A DNA stretch of 64,000 nucleotides from assembly GCF_029962835.1 (NCBI RefSeq), contig NC_080588.1, positions 68,416,501 through 68,480,500 of the forward strand. The letters are read 5' to 3'. Both the position numbers and the translations under genes were made by a program. The notes beneath the pieces were generated by a model, which saw nothing but the letters and a program-made list of their open reading frames with translations, did no database searches and was not told the origin of the DNA. The DNA is from Magnolia sinica. Its lineage: Eukaryota > Streptophyta > Magnoliopsida > Magnoliales > Magnoliaceae. Positions 53,274 to 64,000 of this stretch are shown one piece after another. Each line of letters opens with the position of its first letter. The first letter of the stretch is position 1.

Positions 53274-56200
53274 TTACCTGATTACAAGTTGTTGAACCGT
53301 ATTCCTTGCCTCTGCAAGAGGATCCATGTACCCAACTTCTCTAGCCCATATGTTCTGCATCGACTGCACTGTGACCTGCATTTCTGTAAGCTCCTTATCC
53401 AACCTCCCTATGGTATTTGAATCCATCATGTCGCCTACAACACTCTGCCAAGGACAAAACAAACAAGGAAATCAATGGATCATCATGTACACATCTTAAA
53501 CCATGTAGTTAGGCTGAGAAATGGGCCAGTCCAAAGCATGTCCAACTCCAGTCCATGATCTAAGGACCCAAGTCCACACTCGGCAACGCCATTTAGAAAC
53601 TCAGCCCACCAATTTGAAGCCAGGCCAATGCTGGGTTCAGCGTAGTTTTTGGACCTTTTGGTAGATGCAAGCCCAATTCCAGCCCAATTAAGTATCAGTC
53701 GTAAATTTAGGACCCCTTCCAACACATGCGACTTGAGGATCAGCCCAAACCCAGCCAAAGCAAGCTAGGCTGGGCAAGGGCAGGTGCAGCCCAATTTGCC
53801 ACCCTACGTATAGTAAATACATCATCATATGTTCCATAGGGATATGGATCAGCTGATACTCTGAATAAAGAGTCTTCATATATATAATACATGTGTGCCA
53901 CTTGTTTACACAATTGAGATACAGACAAATATATTTTAATCTACTCCACAGAAAGTGGTCACATACTCACATTTTAAATATTTAAATATTCATGTGTGTG
54001 TGTAATGCTCACACGGTACCAATAGCACTGCTATTAGTGGCAGTACCAGGTTGATGAATGGTCCACATGGTAAATGTATGACATCCAACCCATCCAAAAG
54101 GTGCGCCCCACCATCTGTTGTGATCTAATCCATCCATCAGGTGGGCCCAACTATGTAAATGTGCTCATTTGCCTGAACCCAACCTGAACCAAACACGAAA
54201 ATAGGTCCAAAGACCCAATGGGTTGGTTCAGGTCATCGTGAAAGAGACCCGGATCCGACAAGACCCGATCCCAATTAACCCCGGTATGGGTAATCTAGGA
54301 ACCGAGCCATTGACAGCCCTATTTAGGCCCAGGTTTCATGTTGGTCATGGTCAGACCAGGCCTAGTCAAACTTTTAACTTTGCTCAGCCCGAGCCCAGCC
54401 AATTGACAGCATACTAAAGAGGGGGAGATGTGATTTCCAGATAATGTGCATGGGAGTGCTCACCAAGACTGGCCCACAGCATGTGTTTAAGATGATGAAC
54501 TTGAGGAGGCTCTCATCTGAACTACTGAGGACTTGATTTGAGCTTACAGAGCACGAAAGATCTAGACACGATGAATCAGGCACAGCTCCATAGTTCTTCA
54601 CTGTGATCCTGTGGTGCTTCTTTAGCATCTTTTCTAGATGATAGGTGGTGTTTTCAGTTCTCCAGCAGCCTGCCCTCTTAAATGTTCTGTGGCTGCTGTT
54701 TGACACCCTTACTGCAGTTTCATGTAGCCCGAGTAATGTTGCTGCTCTCTCAGCATCGGCCCAGCAACAACATGAGGATGACCCATCGTCTGCCAAAACA
54801 ATGAAATGCTTTAATAATGCAGAACTGCATACTGGCTGCTGCTTAGAAAATTGATAGTTGTGCAGGTTCTCAGCATGCTCATATACAATTCTTTTGAAGT
54901 TCAAATTTGATTCAATGAGGAACTTGATCAAAGTAACTTTGCAGAAAAGCATGGGCTCCATATTATTTCCAATACGAATAGTCTAAGCCTTTTGTATTCA
55001 ATGGGAAAAGAAAATTATGGGTGGGAGAAATGCCTTATCATCAGAAACAGCACAACTAAGAACTTAAGTACGTCTTCATTGAGGAATTGCATGATCCTAA
55101 ACGTGAGGATATGCATTTTACCTCAGGTTTTCAGTTTGTATGAATGGGGCCATGGTTTGGTGATCAACACCGTTGATCTGATGAGACCCATCATGGATGG
55201 ACCATTACCAAAAAAACCCCCAGATTGAACGATCCATCTTTGGCCTCTTTCAATAAGTTTTTCGAACTTTGCTATTATTTTAACCACATTTTCACACCAT
55301 CAATCAAGATGTTAGGGTAGCAAGGACCATGTGACCCCACCAGCACAACCAAAGGATCTGAGGACACTGCATATCATGTAAGTCCTTGTTCTGCAACTTG
55401 CATGGCCTAGAAAAATTCATAAGAAATTCATTATCTAGCATTGAGGGAAAAAACCTACCCAATACAAAACCAGCAAGTGGGATACTGACAGCCAAGTGCT
55501 TCCTTGATCTTGGCCTTTCGTCTTTTTCCATAACCAGAAAAAGAACTTTCACTACCTGTGGAATCTCCCATAAGTAAATTATAGTTGTTTCACCAACAGA
55601 AACCAAATTTGTCAGAACTTAAATATGCAATGCACAGGTAGCAATGGCCATAATAGGATTACCCTGCAACGCAATCGGATGGGGTTGCTACATTCCAAAC
55701 ACTGATTCAACTGCGAAATTAAACTTGAAGAAACTATATCTGAGAAGTCCTCGTTTAAAATGTCTGAATTGGATGGTGGTGGAGAAATTCTGTCACCATC
55801 ACGGTGAACAACCTCCTTTGCAGAGTTGATCACAATGAAAGATACAGAGGTCAACATCAGTTCACATCGCCTTCTGGAAGTTCTGTAATTGGACGGAGAA
55901 ATAATCAACATTGAGAAATTTGTTTTTTTAAAAAAAATAAAATAAATAAAATTATCAGATAACAAAAGAGCTTTTGTAAAACCAGACAAATAAAGAAACC
56001 CCTTCTAAGACCAGATCCAGTGGGGATTGTTTAGACATAAAGTGAAACAACCTAAAATGGCAACCGCCAGCTTCATCTTCTCCCATCATTTGAATTTCTC
56101 ATTAGGAACATTATTCAAAGAAATCAGCGCAAGTCGCTGAAGACTCCACAAAAAGCTCCTCCATCAAGCATAAGCCTCGCTGACCAACATTGTTATATTG

Positions 56201-57061
56201 TAAATGATTAATTCATCAGATTTGGATATTTGTGCATGACGTCTGACTGCCTATGTTTAGTCGACTGCTGACATATCCCAATAATCAGATCTATGGATAC
56301 AATTAATGTAGATGGGGTTGCTTTGGCCACCTGATACACCCATGGATTTTAGTTTCTTTTTCTTTTTCTTTTTGTAGTTAACCATCTTTATTAACAGGAA
56401 AATGATACAAGAAGAGGAGGGGGGTCGCATCACCTTCCAAAACAAGAAAATCAAGGTAGAGGCATCAAAGGACCAATACAAAGCACCCCTCTGAACTTCC
56501 AAGCTAGGGAGTTGGTGACACTATCCTCTCAATGTGGGACAAGATGAATGTACCTCCTTAGTGCTAAATCTTCGATCTCATCCACAATCAATGTTAATCC
56601 CACACTCTTCAGACAGCATTGATATAGCCTACTCAATCATGTTCTTCAAGTCTCCTTCCCCAACCAAAACAACATGAAAGAAGACAAACAAACAAATTCT
56701 TAAGAAAGATCTAAGAGCCTTAGCTTTGGGTTGGTAGCATTGCATCTTCCTTCCAGAGACCAAGTTTATGAGTTGTCACTTGACAGGTTTCAGACATGAT
56801 TAATTGTTTGATCTTAAGAAAACCAAACCAGCTGGGTTCTGCTTTCATGATTGCTTGGAAAAAGTTCAACTACCAGATGCCAACGAAGCACCAGAATGTC
56901 TCACTCAATAAGCTTTTTGACCCCACGAAAATGTTCACAGAAAATGAAATTGAACAGAACTACCATCAAATCACCAAACGCTTCAGTTGATTATTATTTT
57001 TTTTGAAAGGTTTAGTTACTTGAAAAATGAGATGTAGAAATAAGGCCTCAGTCCTCAAACT

Positions 57062-57138
<77 letters not shown>

Positions 57139-60100
57139 TGCTCACCTACGCACGTGCACACCTTTGCACACGTGTCATGGGCGTCCAATCTGAACGGTCC
57201 ATGTGATGCAGAATCCCATGAAACCCCAAGGGACAAATTTTCACCCTGATCTAAAATTTTGGTGGGCCATAGCAAAGAGACATGCAAATCAAGGGAGGAA
57301 ACTGTTTTCATTTTTCATGGCCCACCAAAGTTTTGGATCAAAGTAAAAATTGGGCCCGGGGGGGTTCATAAGGTGCTGCTTCACGTGGGCCGTTTAGATT
57401 TTGGAGTCACATCATGTATGATGAGTTCTCAAACGAGTTCTGTGCGAACTAGTGGGTAGTTGAGCATTCGGCCATATATATATATATATATATATAATAA
57501 GCAGTTATAGGTAAGATAGCTAGAGAAAACAACATATATGTGGTTGAGCAGTCAAATGCCAACATATAAAGGCCTGTTTGGATATGAGGAATACACAGTG
57601 TGCACATGGATAACTTTAATGATTACATTTTCCAGAACTCTTCACCAGTAGATTCCCAAAAGGGTGGTCTGTTTGAATGGCAAGCAGAAATCCCATTTCT
57701 CATTAGGCAATAGTCACCTTGTATCTTCTGCCAACAGTGGATAACTCTAATGATTACTACGTGAAATCCACGGTTTCTTTGCAATCCAAATAGCAGTGAA
57801 TGTCAAATCAAGCGAAAGCCAATTGTTTTCCTGTAAATTCCTCATATCCAAACAGGTCCCAAGGGAATACAAAATAATATAGTTCAAGAAACACATACTC
57901 AATCATAAGAACACGGTGAAAGGTAGCATGAACTCCAGGTCCCATACCAATAGGATACGCGGAAGTACTGATAGCACCACGAATCCTCACCTGAGTGGTC
58001 AAAATAATGCAATGAGACACCAAATTTCATGTTGGAATCATAATTAGAAAGATGTCTTGAGAAGTTAAGGAACAGGCAATTACCATGTGGTGGTCTTCAT
58101 GGACGTGAATGCAAATGCTATTCTGTACCCTTTGATGAATATTGCCGCTAATTTGATGGTTTGAATGTGTTTCATCATCAATAGAATTGTGATTGAAACT
58201 ATGCACATCCACTACATTTCCATGTAGTGATATTAAATTTCCCTCAGGCAATCTGCATTTGAGATCAGGTGCCCCAAAATGACGCCGTGGCGCTTCCATC
58301 ATGGTTTGGATGCATGTCGATACGCTAACAGCCTCTCCTAATGTCTCAAAGGACCTAATCAACCCGTCCAGTGCTTTTGTGTCTTCCTTGAAAAGATCGT
58401 TTTCAACAGAGAGATGTAGATGCACATCGGAAAGAGTCTCAAGTATTTGTTTGTGAGATCTCTGGAACAATGGCTGGCCTTGAGGAGAAGTTTGGAAAGG
58501 CACCTCATCATCCCTGATAGAAGAAAATTTCCCAAAAGGAACCTCATCATTCCTAACAGGAGAAACTTCCGACAAGGAGTCTTGAGCTGGCTCATTTTGT
58601 TCTATAACTTCTCCAGATGTGAATGTAAGACTCCAAACAGGTGTTTGAGAAGTGACAAGAGCTTTACCATGAACAACTTCCTTAGCATACTTCATGATAT
58701 AATAGACACCAATTTGTAGCAACTGAACATAGATTAGGGCATGCATTTTAGTGACCAAAAGACTCATTATGATGCTTGAAAGAAACAAGAAATAGTCACA
58801 AAGTTTTCTAACAATATCATATGCTTGAGTCATTTTGATAGGAGATGAATAGGAGAAAAAATACAACCCACCTGATACTTACTAAAGCTCTCGGACTTGA
58901 ATTCCAGAAGAACCTTCTGGCCGCTTGCTTTGTCAACCACATTGTAATTTCTGTTTGGACAAACCAAGATGCCTGGTACAAGCAACCTTTTCTCATTGAT
59001 ACTTCTAACAGCTAGTGAGCATGGAATTTCTACACGTGAACTGAAGCAATCAGTAGGAAGTTTATACAGTCCATTGCCAACAGCTCCTAAATTATCCTTG
59101 GAACTGCAAGGCAATGCTCCATTTGATCCAGGAGCAATTTTCAGTCTCTTGAAAGATAGTTCTTCTGGACAATTTTTTCTGTCAGTGCATTCTAAATGTG
59201 ATTTGAGCTTGTATCTGGAATATTCGTTCAGTTGAGTATCTCCATTTTCCCCAGGGAGAAACAAATTATAAGGAAAGATGATGGCCTCAGCAAATGAGCT
59301 TGGCCTGTCTGAAATAATTGGATCATCTTCAAACTGTAATGGCACATAAATTAGAAATTAAGGGCAAGTTTGGATACATGAAATCCATGTGGAAATGGAA
59401 ATTGTTTTCCATTGACAAGACAGTTGGGCTATTTGGATAAGTGGATGCACACAGGAACCGTTACTCTTATCCATGGCTAGAATTCTCTAGCACAAAAAGG
59501 TGCTTGTTGTCTAACGAATTTGACGATTCCGCTTGCTATCCAAACAGGCACCCTATTTTTGGAATCCTATTTTATAGGTAATCATTACACTATCCATGGA
59601 ATCCAAACAGAATCCACGTATCCAAATGCTCCCTAAATAAAATGAACTCGAGGAAATACAATAATGATACTGAACATTGTGGAATTATAGGGTACCAAAC
59701 ATCAGCATAAGGGTTGTCCACTGAGGCATCTTATGGGCCCCAAAGAGGATGGGAGATGCCCCAAAATTTTCCCAAAGTGGATGATCCTAACCCTTCAATC
59801 TTTCACCTATATTCCATTGAAAGAAGACTGTTTGCTGTATTCTTTACTTAAACAGCTCTCAGTAACCCATTATCAAAGGTTAGGATCTTCCAATCTGGGG
59901 ACTTTGGGGCATTCTTGATCCAGGTGGAGCCTAACAGGTCAACCACCTGTGCTGGGATCACCATAATGGGTTCAATGTGCATGGGATCTTGTGCCTCATC
60001 TAACTTGACATTTTCTTAGACTCAATACCTGATAACTCCTATTCAGCAGTTACACATATCAAGTAGAACATACATTCCAGATAGCAGGAAACTTGTGTGT

Positions 60101-63100
60101 CACCAGCAGCAATAGAAATGTTCCACCTTTGTCTGCCTTGAAATCATCTCTACAATCCTTACAAGGAGGAAGACACCAAGGAATGTTGAGGCATGTTGCA
60201 TTCCTCAGATAAAAGTGGACGTAAATTGTCAGCTGATTTAGCTCTCTCTTGCACGGGACACAGGAAAAGATGCTTTTGCATGAAAATGACTCATTCTTAG
60301 GCACTTCTAAAGGACCTGCCTGTGCAGGTAAGCCTTCTAGAAAAATTCTGTAGTCTTTAACCTGGAAATGCAATGGAAGGTATAAGAAACTTTGAAGGCT
60401 TAAAGACCAAGTGCATGCATGCTAAAAGCATGTCCAACGCTAAACATGATAAAACAGCTCACTTTCCATGGTCTGCTCAGCAGCACTGTATGAGCAGAAC
60501 AGAAGAATGCCTACCACAACAGATTCAAGTAAATGCCACAACAATCATAAAAACTAGCATTCACTTGACAGATTAGGCACGTTTGGTTGCAGCCCTAAAT
60601 TCATTTTTCAACAACACTCTCCCAACAAGGTGCTAGAGCCATCGTAAACTAATTATGGTGTCTGCACCTGTTGAAGCCAAGTCCAGTTAAATTTGAATGG
60701 ATTCCTATGACCCACCTGAAGATCATACAGATTATTTGAAGTGTATGTACTGCCCCACCCAGATGGTCATAATGGACAGTTTGGGCCTTCTCACAAACAG
60801 CATCCATAATCCATTGGCACATGTGAAGGCTTGTGCAATTTCAGGTTGCTTCCAACTCATATTTCAGGAAAACAGGGTGGTAGATGTTTTCCTCTACGTC
60901 TACCTGAACAAGAGACCAAAGGGTGAAATAAAACAAATGAAAATGCCCCAGCAACCAAAAGGCGGTAATACATGAATTCCTGATTATTCATAGTTATTAC
61001 ACGCAGGGGTATAATCATGCCAGTGGGAGTTTTGCTCTCTCATTGCCAGTCCCAAGCCCGGATAAAGGAGAGTTGTGTCAGGTTGGCAGTCAGAGTTAAA
61101 ATTGTGCCACAGCTTTTTTCTCATGAATCCTGACAATTTGACGTTGTGATAGAGTTGAATGGCGGAACACAATTCGTGTAGCTGACCCCAATTAGTTGGG
61201 ATAAAGCTAAGATGATGATGATGACGATGATGATGATTACATGCAGGGGGGTGTCGCAAAGGTTTGAGTTTAAGATGGAATACGACCACAAAGAAAGGTC
61301 ACCATGAAAGGAACAATAAAATCTTCAAAGACACAAACCTAAAAGATCATCATACAATAACAGCCAATCCAAACCAAAGATAACTTCTCAAAGTTCATAA
61401 TAAAAGGAAAGTGCAGCACACCCATAAATGCGCGCACACAACAAAAAAATAAAAAATAGAGGCATGCATATGGGAAACTGTTTATCCTTTTTTTTTAATT
61501 ATTGAAGGTATGGGAAACTATTTATCTCAAAATTTTTACCAAATAATAAGAGCATAGGTTACCAATATTCATCTTTAAGTCAGACAAAATTGCAAAAGCA
61601 AAATCTGGCAAATCATATATCAAAAGGAAGGACATAAAAATAATAATAACAATAAAGACAGACTGAAATAATATCCTTTACACATGCATTTTTTGCACCA
61701 TTGTCACAACTGGCTTGGCAGAACACGTGTTCCTAGAGAAAATTCTATATGAGTAACATAAATAGTAGACTGAGCATTAGCCATCACCTCGTAGACATTA
61801 TCAACATCATTTGATGACAAATCTGGTATCACAACATCAACGCTGCCAGTTGCATCAACCAACTGCAACCTCCCTGAACTTGGACAAATCTGAATCCACA
61901 TTACATAAACCAAATAAGAACCCAAGGCAGACAATTTCCTATACTGTGAGCTTAAATTCCACAAACCGTGTGCATTTGTATAGTGCACAAGTGAGGCTGT
62001 ACATGTGCTTGTGAATGTCCTTTCCCAACATCAACAACTGGTTTAGATGGATGGGTTCATAACAGCAGCAGCAACAGCAGCAACAAATACTAACCTTTAG
62101 AGTGCCCACCAAAACAATGCCATGGTCTTCACTTGAAATAATTTTCCTTATCAATCGGCGGTAAGATTTCCCTTCACATGACAGAAGGCTAACACGGTTA
62201 TTCATCCCAACCGTTTCAGTATCAGTTTGTACTTCCAATAGGACAGTCCCCCACATGGCTTCACATTTGCTGATAAAACTAGACATGGGCACTGCCTGAA
62301 AGCATAACAAGATAAGCCAAAAGAACAATAAAATCAGATCATATTCTTCAGTAGTTGCACGGATTAATTCTGTCAAGATCATAGAAATAATGTTTCACAA
62401 AAGTCTGGACTGCACGAGTTTACAAGAAACTGAAGGCTTATTTGTTTATAGCAAGAACCTTCAGAAAGAACTCACAATCCATAGCTTACCAATTTCAGGG
62501 GACCAAAATCTGGTTCATTGCAAGAGCTGTTCAAGTCATGCTTACAGAATTCCATGAATATGCCCCGCTGCAAACAAAAGTTTGCCATAAGAAATGTAGG
62601 ATATGGGCAGAGATAAATTTCAAGCAGAAAGGAAAGAATTTAGAAGCTGCTGCAGTTGAAAACATAATAGTTTTGCTGTCACTTAAAGCAACCACAAATT
62701 TACCAATTTACCCGTGGACCGTGGTCGAAAAGCACATATAGGTAAGCATGAACTAGCATATTTCTGTGCCAATCCTTCCTTCTGGCCACACCTTGCAAAT
62801 ACTCACTGTCAGATTAATGTGACTGTAAAAAGATGTTCAGATGCTTGCAAAATATTCAAATAGTAAAAAGGGTCAGGAAAAACCAACATAAACAAAGAAA
62901 ATCTAACCAATGGAGGTAAGAATGGAAATGGGCCGGGTCTGGGCCCTGCAAAATCAAAATTTTGAATGGAGCCAGCCTGACGGCCCGGGCCCATTGCCCA
63001 GCCTAAATGCAAGTGGGCAAATGAGATGATAGGCAAGAAAATTACATGTTTTGATCCTAATATTTCCTTCTCAGAGAAGATCCCAGAAAACTTTTTCCTG

Positions 63101-63569
63101 AAACATGAGACGGTAAGCAATACCCTGAAATCCAACCAACAAGATGAACAGGTCAGTTGAGAGGCATATAAATCTATTCCAAAAAGAAATTATCAGCACT
63201 TAAACCTTTTCTTAGAATTTCCTACCAAAATCTTGCAGAAAAATTCAAGGAATCAATAAAGTTCCCCAACAGGCTGTGTGTCTGAGACCTCAAATGACAC
63301 CTGTAACAAGAAACCATTAAACTGGTAAAACATATATTTACTAGAATAGATTAAAAATAAATTTTAAGCAAGAAATTTAATTCAGCAGTGCTTACTGAGT
63401 TTCGAATGGCGAAAAGGACTTAACATCGATGCTGGTCTTAAAGCAGGCAGCCAGCAAAAGCATCTTGACCCAATAAAATTTGGGCTGTATGAAGTGAACA
63501 TTACTCAAAGAAATCTGCAAGGCGTCAGATACTGAGAAATAACACCACAAACTGACGAAGGCTTTTACT
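53274..63569 (-). CDS. CTC1: CST complex subunit CTC1, partial at the 5' end
   Basis: CTC1 is the large subunit of the CTC1-STN1-TEN1 complex, which binds single-stranded DNA through OB folds, protects telomere ends and aids lagging-strand fill-in. Exons in gene order: 63569-63396, 63300-63226, 63124-63046, 62801-62712, 62567-62490, 62295-62095, 61889-61788, 60361-60074, 59333-58872, 58722-58084, 57990-57899, 55882-55663, 55555-55459, 55406-about 55320, 54982-54464 and 53444-53274 (stop). Phases agree across almost all joins, giving about 1120 codons; N-terminal exons lie beyond the window. Telling stretches are QLVDATGSVDVVIPDL, VKDYRIFLEGLP, LADDGSSSCCCWADAERAA and the last exon MDSNTIGRLDKEL to AEARNTVQQLVIR. 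Two points are open: the acceptor of the exon at 62801 (62805 is a better site but shifts phase), and the donor of the exon at 55406, which otherwise reaches TAA at 55314-55312. Introns carry many mobile elements. Confidence 0.85.
53510..53806. mobile_element. Non-autonomous hAT element in the last CTC1 intron
   Basis: Ends TAGGCTGAGAAATGGGCC and GCCCAATTTGCCACCCTA are inverted with a few mismatches. Flanking octamers catgtagt (53502-53509) and cgtatagt (53807-53814) match at six of eight. The arms are rich in 'cagcccaa' motifs, and there is no ORF of its own. Confidence 0.65.
53998..54420. repeat. Repeat-derived sequence in the last CTC1 intron
   Basis: It holds 'gtgggcccaactatg' and 'gatccgacaagacccgatcc' motifs like those in the hAT element at 16744-18569, and ends 'gcccagccaattgacagcat'. 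Complete ends are not visible. Confidence 0.4.
55125..55245. repeat. Short repeat shared with the peroxidase upstream regions
   Basis: The phrase 'gaatggggccatggttt', an 'accgttgatctgatgagacc' block and 'tggaccattaccaaaaa' also occur at about 40405-40505 and 50560-50665. It lies in the CTC1 intron right after the exon with the unclear donor. Confidence 0.5.
57062..57497 (-). mobile_element. (TA)n-bounded repeat, second copy (Micron-like), in a CTC1 intron
   Basis: The body, inverted relative to 6713-7075, shares 'gcacacctttgcacacgtg', 'ccatgtgatgcagaatccca' and 'ttttcatggcccaccaaa' type blocks. A (TA)n tract plus (GA)n lies at 57063-57135 and a second (TA)n at 57471-57496. No ORF. It is in the 2-kb intron between the exons ending 57899 and starting 55882. 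Confidence 0.65.
57570..57860. mobile_element. Harbinger-like miniature element in a CTC1 intron
   Basis: Left end GGCCTGTTTGGATATGAGGA and right end TCCTCATATCCAAACAGG are inverted over at least 18 bp. The expected TAA/TTA target duplication is not clear. It ends only about 40 bp from the exon at 57899-57990. Confidence 0.65.
59362..59633. mobile_element. PIF/Harbinger-type MITE in a CTC1 intron
   Basis: It starts GGGCAAGTTTGGATAC and ends GTATCCAAATGCTCCC, flanked by TAA (59359-59361 and 59634-59636). It is 272 bp with 'ttgttttccattgac' and 'tatccatggaatcc' inside. It lies about 30 bp upstream of the exon starting at 59333, in the intron 60073-59334. Confidence 0.8.
62917..63005. mobile_element. 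89-bp hAT miniature element in a CTC1 intron
   Basis: Left end TAAGAATGGAAATGGGCCGG and right end CGGGCCCATTGCCCAGCCTA are inverted with mismatches. Flanking octamers aatggagg (62909-62916) and aatgcaag (63006-63013) match at six of eight. It sits just downstream of the exon ending at 63046. Confidence 0.6.
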
Positions 63570-64000
63570 CTGAAAGAGGAAATAAACAATGTTTGATAGA
63601 AACTGAACACCTTTCTTTGATCTGGACCATTCATCTGGTGGGGCCCATGCTGAATCGATCATGACTCAGAAGTCAACCTTAACGAAAAATCTTATGTATA
63701 CAAAACACTACTGGTGGATTTTTCTGTTTGATTGACACTTTGGCTAAACTGTTCATTTGGAGGCCAACAATCGGATTGTTAAGATAGTCCAACATAGGAG
63801 ATTTCTTGTGTGTGGCCCATCTATAATGGAGCCCACCAGACAAGTAATCCAGATCACCAAAAGTTGGGGCCCACCTTTATAGTTGCTAGACTGAAGTAAA
63901 TTTGCCATTTTTGTTCATTGAGTGTTATATAAATGTAATTATAATCAAGCTTTGGATGGATTAAGGTCCTCAATGACAGACCTTAGCTACCCTCAGACAT
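63570..64000. other. CTC1 intron or upstream DNA at the window edge
   Basis: No exon with CTC1-like sequence is visible. Motifs such as 'catctggtggggcccatgct' and 'tggagcccaccagac' indicate repeat debris. The upstream exon must end with two bases of a split codon. Confidence 0.45.

Noticed and set aside
54645-54854. Plus-strand frame with protein-like composition
   Set aside because: It is the antisense shadow of the CTC1 exon 54982-54464.
63392-63634. Translation start of CTC1 at the Met near 63634
   Set aside because: The Met lies upstream of a good acceptor (exon begins 63569) within repeat-like sequence, and more N-terminal protein is expected, so I treat the gene as continuing past the window.

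Overview
This window is nuclear DNA of a flowering plant. The genes have short exons with GT-AG introns, two class III (secretory) plant peroxidases are present, a plant CTC1 telomere gene is present, and most of the rest is transposon debris. The commonest repeat, here called MITE-A, has ends reading like GTGGGGCCCACCATGATG. I associate that repeat with magnoliids and other early-diverging angiosperms, but this is an impression, not a test.

Layout. Positions 1-9.0 kb hold transposons, including a nest of four elements (951-2617) and a repeat bounded on both sides by (TA)n (6659-7128). At 9051-9440 (minus) lies a small one-exon gene for a conserved plant membrane protein. From 10.7 to 36.4 kb I see no convincing host gene. 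That stretch holds MITE-A copies, a nest at about 15.3-21.4 kb with at least five supported levels of insertion, a solo LTR inside that nest, hAT-type elements, tRNA-derived SINEs, and one LTR retrotransposon fossil (32196-35655) with a gag remnant and no visible pol. Positions 36.4-42.1 and 47.0-52.4 kb are two copies of one ancestral block. Each carries an intact four-exon peroxidase gene (minus strand, 330 aa, about 91% identical by my count, closest in memory to Arabidopsis PER10). From 53274 to the right edge the minus strand carries most of CTC1, the large subunit of the telomeric CST complex. Sixteen exons are visible, and the 5' end lies beyond the window.

How the parts work together. 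The genes are functionally unrelated: peroxidases act in the cell wall or apoplast, CTC1 acts at telomeres and in replication, and the small membrane protein has no known role. The duplicated peroxidase block is useful as a clock. Insertions present in one copy with an empty site in the other (a SINE with a 16-bp target duplication, a MITE-A, an LTR-like fragment) came after the duplication. A 75-bp Harbinger-type hairpin shared by both came before it.

I found no gene cluster that looks like a new biological system. The most unusual features are structural: the deep nest with readable target duplications, the (TA)n-bounded repeat present twice in opposite orientations, and an unresolved exon end in CTC1.
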